A DNA stretch of 19,297 nucleotides from an uncultured Oscillospiraceae bacterium (GTDB taxonomy: Bacteria > Bacillota > Clostridia > Oscillospirales > Oscillospiraceae), in assembly GCA_910579485.1 (NCBI GenBank), contig CAJTVO010000062.1, forward strand, positions 1-19,297. Reading direction: 5' to 3'. Below the pieces are notes generated by a model that saw only the letters and a program-made list of their open reading frames with translations, was not told the origin of the DNA and ran no database searches. Shown piece by piece: positions 16,501 through 19,297 of the stretch (positions within the stretch are counted from its first letter, which is position 1; the number at the start of each line of letters is the position of its first letter). Made by a program: the position numbers and the translations under genes.

Positions 16501-19297
16501 CGGATTGGGCGGACGAGTACAAGGAACTGCAAGTGCTGCTTACTCCGGAGGAATACAAAGCGGCGCGGGCCTCCGTCTTGAACGCCCACTACACCAGCCC
16601 CACCGTCATTAAGGCCATCTATGAGGCCGTGGGCAATATGGGCTTTACCAGCGGCAACATCCTGGAACCGGCCTGCGGCGTGGGGAATTTCTTCGGGCTT
16701 TTGCCGGAGGCTATGGCTGCGTCCAAACTGTACGGCGTGGAGCTGGACAGCATCACCGGGCGCATCGCCCAGCAGCTTTACCCCCGGGCCGACATCACCG
16801 TGGCCGGATTTGAAACCACCGACCGCCGGGACTTCTACGACCTTGCCGTGGGCAATGTGCCGTTTGGGGATTATCCCGTCAACGACTGGGCCTATAACAA
16901 GCACCATTTCAGCATCCACAATTATTTCGCCGCCAAAATGATGGACCAGGTGCGCCCCGGCGGTATCGTAGCTTTTGTCACCAGCCGCTATACTATGGAC
17001 GCCAAGAGTGAGGACGCCCGAAAATATCTGGCGGAGCGGGCTGACCTCCTGGGGGCCATCCGTTTACCCAACAACGCTTTCCGTGCCAACGCCGGGACAG
17101 ACGTGGTGACGGACATCCTGTTTTTCCAGAAACGGGATACCCCCCAGACGGAGCTGCCCGATTGGGTACACGTTGGAGAGAACCAGGACGGCTTTACCGT
17201 CAACCGCTATTTCATCGACCACCCGGAAATGATTTTGGGGCGGCAGACCTCCAAAAGTACCCAGTACGGCAGTCAGGACTTTACCGTGGCCCCCATTGAG
17301 GGCCTGGAACTGGCCGACCAGCTGCATGACGCCATCAAATACATCCGGGGCCAGTACCGGGAGGCCCAGCCGCCTGAGCTGGAGGAAGGGACTGAACAGG
17401 AGCGCGTTACCATCCCCGCCGACCCCAACGTGCAGAACTTCTCCTTCACCGTTGTGGATGGAGACGTATACTTCCGGGAACATTCCATCATGGAAAAGCA
17501 GGACCTGAGCGGCGCGGCCAAAGAGCGTGTCGTAGGCATGGTGGAGCTGCGGGACTGTGTTCGGAACCTGATCGACCTTCAGCTACGAGAGGATATTCCC
17601 GACAGCGCCATCCGGGACCAGCAGGAAAAGCTCAACCAGCTCTACGATGCCTACACCGCAAAATTCGGCCTTATCAATGACCGGGCCAATCAGCGCGTCT
17701 TTTCCAGTGACAACGCCTACTTTCTCCTGTGCGCCCTGGAAGTCATGGACGAGGATGGGCGGTTTACGGGCAAGGCGGATATGTTCACAAAGCGCACCGT
17801 CAGCCCCCACCGGGCTGTCACCAGCGTGGACACCGCATCTGAGGCCCTGGCCGTTTCCATTGCGGAGCGGGCCAAAGTGGATATGCCCTATATGGCCCAG
17901 CTTTCCGGCAAGACCGAGGAACAGCTGGAACGGGAGCTGACCGGCGTGATCTTCCGGGACATCCGCTGTGCGGAGGACCCGTACCTCATCCCCAAGGCAT
18001 TTGTCGATCTGGACCGTTTTCCCCTCGTCACCGCCGATGAATACCTCTCCGGCAACGTGCGGCGGAAACTGCGCATGGCCCAGGCGATGGCGGAGGTCCT
18101 GCCCCCGGAGGACGCCGCGAAGATCAGGCAGAACGTGGAGGCCCTGACCGCCGCCCAGCCCAAAGACCTGGATGCCTCTGAGATCGAGGTCCGCCTGGGG
18201 GCCACCTGGGTGGACAAAAAATATATCCAGCAATTCATGTATGAAACGCTGGACACTCCCTGGCGGCTGCAAGGCGGTATCAAGCTGAATTATTCGCCCG
18301 TTACAGCGGAATGGCAGATCACCGGGAAAAGGGCCGTGTACGACCATGACGTTGCCGCCTACACCACCTTCGGCACCAGAAGGGCCAACGCCTATGAGAT
18401 ACTGCAAGACACGCTGAACCTCCGGGATGTCCGTATCTACGACCTGGTAACAGACCTGGACGGCAAGGAGCATCGGGTACTCAACGCCAAGGAAACCACC
18501 CTGGCCCAGCAGAAACAGCAGGCGTTGAAAGACGCTTTCCGGGACTGGATATGGCGTGACCCCAGGCGGCGGCAGGCCCTTGTCAAGCAGTACAACGAGG
18601 AAATGAACAGCACCCGGCCCCGTGAGTATGACGGGAGCCACATCGTTTTCTCCGGTATGAACCCGGAGATCAAGCTCCAGCCCCATCAGGTCAACGCCGT
18701 GGCCCACGTCCTCTACGGCGGCAACACCCTCCTGGCCCATGAGGTCGGCGCTGGCAAGACTTTTGAAATGATCGCCGCCGCTATGGAGAGCAAGCGCCTG
18801 GGCCTCTGCCACAAATCCGTTTTTGTGGTCCCTAATCACCTCGTCCAGCAATGGGCCTCCGAATTTATGCGTCTGTATCCTTCCGCCAACATCCTCGTTA
18901 CCACCAAGCAGGATTTTGAACCGGCCCGCCGCAAGAAGTTCTGTGCCAGAATTGCAACCGGCGATTATGATGCCGTCATTATCGGACAGTCCCAGTTTGA
19001 GAAGATCCCCGTCAGCTATGAGCGGCAGGAGCGCATTATTGAGGATGAGATACAGGAAATTATGGCCGGTATCCAACGGTTGAAGTATCAAGGGGGAGAA
19101 AACTTCTCCGTCAAGCAGATGGTAAAGACCCAGCGGCGGCTGGAGGAGCGGCTGAAAAAGCTGAAAGCGGATCACAAGAAGGATAGCGTTGTCACCTTTG
19201 AGCAGCTGGGCGTGGACAGGATGTTTGTGGACGAGAGCGACTTCTATAAAAACTTGTTCATGACAACGAAAATGCGGAATGTGGCCGGTCTGTCCAC
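13527..19297 (+). CDS. Giant polyvalent protein: ArdC-like N-terminus, degenerate adenine-methylase fold, SNF2-type helicase (runs off window)
   Basis: ATG 13527 has GGAGG at 13513-13517 and overlaps the TTRAP stop. The frame stays open for 1923 codons to the window edge. Residues 1-110 are ArdC-N-like (YPFCEQLLIYAQRPDATACA) without an HEXXH. Residues about 255-412 are a Gly/Pro/Glu linker. About 413-500 and 523-605 are helical modules of polyvalent-protein type. Two related SH3-like segments start at 627 (YNVGDTVYLD) and 815 (YQVGDKVSFQ). A methylase fold follows: EPACGVGNF at 1047-1055 (motif I), with GNVPFG at 1109-1114 where NPPY/F is expected. An SNF2/DEAD-like helicase has GAGKT at 1741-1745, VFVVPNHLVQQW, and VDESDF with DESD at 1902-1905. 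Probable roles are DNA translocation or remodelling and defence evasion during transfer. Helicase motifs III-VI lie beyond the window. Confidence 0.88.
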   Translation, partial: MADKVLEYLQLSERATRQISGSYKEWTGFLTTAARLYKYPFCEQLLIYAQRPDATACADYDLWNKQMRRYVLRGAKGIALIDTSTGKNKVRYVFDVSDTGEKENARRPWLWQYRPEHQQAVANALEKRFGVSGESGLADQLEQIASVLAGDYWTEHGSELTRIVDGSFLEGYDSVNIGVQFWQAATVSTTYALMARCGLEPETHFQHEDFLSVFDFNTLDTVTELGTAISQSSEQVLRVIEVAIKQYERDKIAERRAEHENGAELQTGGRRSPAPVGPAGTAGTEPEQVRTDAADVSEGELSGPVQPAGTEGDPVSAPVGGGGQGERDAGGDDALPGENGGGHGGTESPEPPGVGGPDELLQGPGGGDHPGGTDLHLNTEPEPEGPSVKAPGPSVVPPADDAPPAPEPPAPTPALLREITQADIDAALQEWNGDMDSKRRVQQYMTDHSREKGAAEWLRNEYGDGLPAFPVTAEGAATDLPWPKVQRHLARLVKEDRFLSGEERGEAAVEEPEKDAPAQPTVREIFDQYKPVVAGLVLADVAYQNACRNSDKETAIIEGDAAVKRAALTVTEPDFMRLYFDMPDFRYRLHREVIDETYAALSQPQQELEPEPAEAAVVARDPLAPAYNVGDTVYLDNTAFEITDINLFEVQLRDPAQTYPILRSEPKERFETLLQRDSRNSHITDFLAADLNQFNEDFREVLTSGLLTDEDRNEIIEYFRAGKGNREMGGLLSGLLGNRVDTTELSTGEMADYFTSGLSMRIEILNDDEVKIASAAYSWHQIAPVLRSLWQQELDGFTRVPVQREPVWLEGTPSYQVGDKVSFQYGDREISGTIGYIGDLDVRIDTGPYAWSNQTVSRDFFEDAIRQDDRNAHLFTQEPELAPAPEVTPGTATIYPGDKNGLPFDIIVQRLPVDEPEQAQPEQTDAPQNFHITDDHLGEGGPKAKFRMNAEAITTLHEIEFDGRTATPEEQEILSRYVGWGALADAFDPDKPDWADEYKELQVLLTPEEYKAARASVLNAHYTSPTVIKAIYEAVGNMGFTSGNILEPACGVGNFFGLLPEAMAASKLYGVELDSITGRIAQQLYPRADITVAGFETTDRRDFYDLAVGNVPFGDYPVNDWAYNKHHFSIHNYFAAKMMDQVRPGGIVAFVTSRYTMDAKSEDARKYLAERADLLGAIRLPNNAFRANAGTDVVTDILFFQKRDTPQTELPDWVHVGENQDGFTVNRYFIDHPEMILGRQTSKSTQYGSQDFTVAPIEGLELADQLHDAIKYIRGQYREAQPPELEEGTEQERVTIPADPNVQNFSFTVVDGDVYFREHSIMEKQDLSGAAKERVVGMVELRDCVRNLIDLQLREDIPDSAIRDQQEKLNQLYDAYTAKFGLINDRANQRVFSSDNAYFLLCALEVMDEDGRFTGKADMFTKRTVSPHRAVTSVDTASEALAVSIAERAKVDMPYMAQLSGKTEEQLERELTGVIFRDIRCAEDPYLIPKAFVDLDRFPLVTADEYLSGNVRRKLRMAQAMAEVLPPEDAAKIRQNVEALTAAQPKDLDASEIEVRLGATWVDKKYIQQFMYETLDTPWRLQGGIKLNYSPVTAEWQITGKRAVYDHDVAAYTTFGTRRANAYEILQDTLNLRDVRIYDLVTDLDGKEHRVLNAKETTLAQQKQQALKDAFRDWIWRDPRRRQALVKQYNEEMNSTRPREYDGSHIVFSGMNPEIKLQPHQVNAVAHVLYGGNTLLAHEVGAGKTFEMIAAAMESKRLGLCHKSVFVVPNHLVQQWASEFMRLYPSANILVTTKQDFEPARRKKFCARIATGDYDAVIIGQSQFEKIPVSYERQERIIEDEIQEIMAGIQRLKYQGGENFSVKQMVKTQRRLEERLKKLKADHKKDSVVTFEQLGVDRMFVDESDFYKNLFMTTKMRNVAGLS
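14288..14293 (+). promoter_or_regulatory. Ribosome-binding site for the nested tnpV gene
   Basis: AAGGAG within GAAAGGAGAG lies eight bases before ATG 14302. It is encoded inside the giant polyvalent gene, in its E-R-R codons, and gives tnpV independent initiation in the alternative frame. Confidence 0.7.
14302..14658 (+). CDS. tnpV: TnpV, transposon-encoded protein, nested out of frame in the giant gene
   Basis: 118 residues from ATG 14302 (AAGGAG eight bases upstream) to TGA 14656-14658. The sequence matches the TnpV family: MKMELNYKQVGDVLLPQLDL, PEQPERSLSKYGLMRRTYLK, LVLRGTLYQHLLEVEDRANE, then NPLAWVGLMNSCKAQAEEII. The longer frame from 14266 adds 12 residues that are not family-like. The whole gene lies in the +1 frame inside the open frame of the helicase/methylase giant, covering its codons 259-378, where the giant product is a low-complexity Gly/Pro/Glu linker. 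TnpV is a small protein of clostridial transposons with no firmly known activity. Both frames are intact, so this is a true overlapping arrangement if both are expressed. Confidence 0.85.
   Translation: MKMELNYKQVGDVLLPQLDLPEQPERSLSKYGLMRRTYLKENCPGLFNRLVLRGTLYQHLLEVEDRANEMLEEMMPSLAKTAGATEELKARNPLAWVGLMNSCKAQAEEIILAELIYI

Noticed and set aside
13684..16941. Several plus-strand frames (for example 13684-13890, 15040-15633, 15841-16371, 16621-16941) within the giant gene
   Set aside because: They are Arg/Ser/Pro-rich shadows without ribosome-binding sites or family resemblance, unlike the nested tnpV.
17583..19175. A 530-codon minus-strand open frame opposite the helicase
   Set aside because: Antisense shadow of high-GC3 coding sequence. 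The plus-strand frame has helicase and methylase motifs and stays open throughout.
1..19297. CRISPR arrays, tRNA or rRNA genes, and insertion-sequence ends
   Set aside because: No regularly spaced repeats, tRNA-like cloverleaf or transposase was seen in my reading. The only mobile insertion recognised is the group II intron.

Overview
The window is the conjugation and DNA-processing core of an integrative conjugative element of the Clostridia type, the family represented by the CD1110/CD1108/CD1107 genes of Clostridioides difficile CTn elements. Every gene is on the + strand. The DNA is GC-rich with strong GC3 bias (codons such as CTG, GCC, CGG, GAG), which points to a gut Oscillospiraceae/Lachnospiraceae-type host. 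That host assignment is inference from composition and gene content. Neither end of the element (integrase, attachment sites, relaxase) is visible.

Layout. Positions 1-294 are the 3' end of a group II intron, with a complete domain V and a domain VI carrying a bulged branch-point A. The intron sits inside a VirB4-like conjugation ATPase gene, whose second exon runs 295-2429. The genes that follow are tightly packed, often overlapping as ATGA: a PP-loop/PAPS-reductase-like protein with an APS-reductase-style CC...CXXC cysteine pattern (2426-3373), an acidic protein of unknown function (3390-3839), a DUF6674-type helical protein with a TTG start (3874-4659), a membrane-anchored NlpC/P60 cell-wall hydrolase of the CD1108 family (4656-6389), a DUF4315 coiled-coil protein (6404-6646), a secreted and membrane-anchored DUF4366/CD1107 protein (6633-7337) and a small cysteine protein (7334-7519). 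A strong hairpin (7550-7583) precedes topoisomerase III (7606-9687), which is followed by a Cys_rich_VLP protein (9659-10054). A structured, attenuator-like gap (10035-10147) leads into an 849-residue ArdC-like/YodL/DUF4316 polyvalent protein (10172-12721). Then come an unrecognised basic-tailed protein (12726-13301), a TTRAP transfer-assisting protein (13298-13537) and a giant polyvalent protein (13527 to beyond the window end). The giant protein combines an ArdC-like N-terminus, SH3-like modules, a degenerate adenine-methylase fold and an SNF2-type helicase. A complete tnpV gene (14302-14658) is nested out of frame inside its linker.

How the parts fit: VirB4 would power the type IV channel. 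The NlpC/P60 protein would open the wall, and the CD1107, DUF4315 and DUF6674 proteins are probably membrane or channel accessories. TopB and the helicase/methylase-like giant would process DNA. The ArdC-like proteins would protect the incoming strand from recipient defences. The most notable observations are the nested tnpV overprint, the intron that makes VirB4 production depend on splicing, the candidate attenuator before the ArdC/YodL gene, and the Fe-S PP-loop enzyme of unknown substrate.
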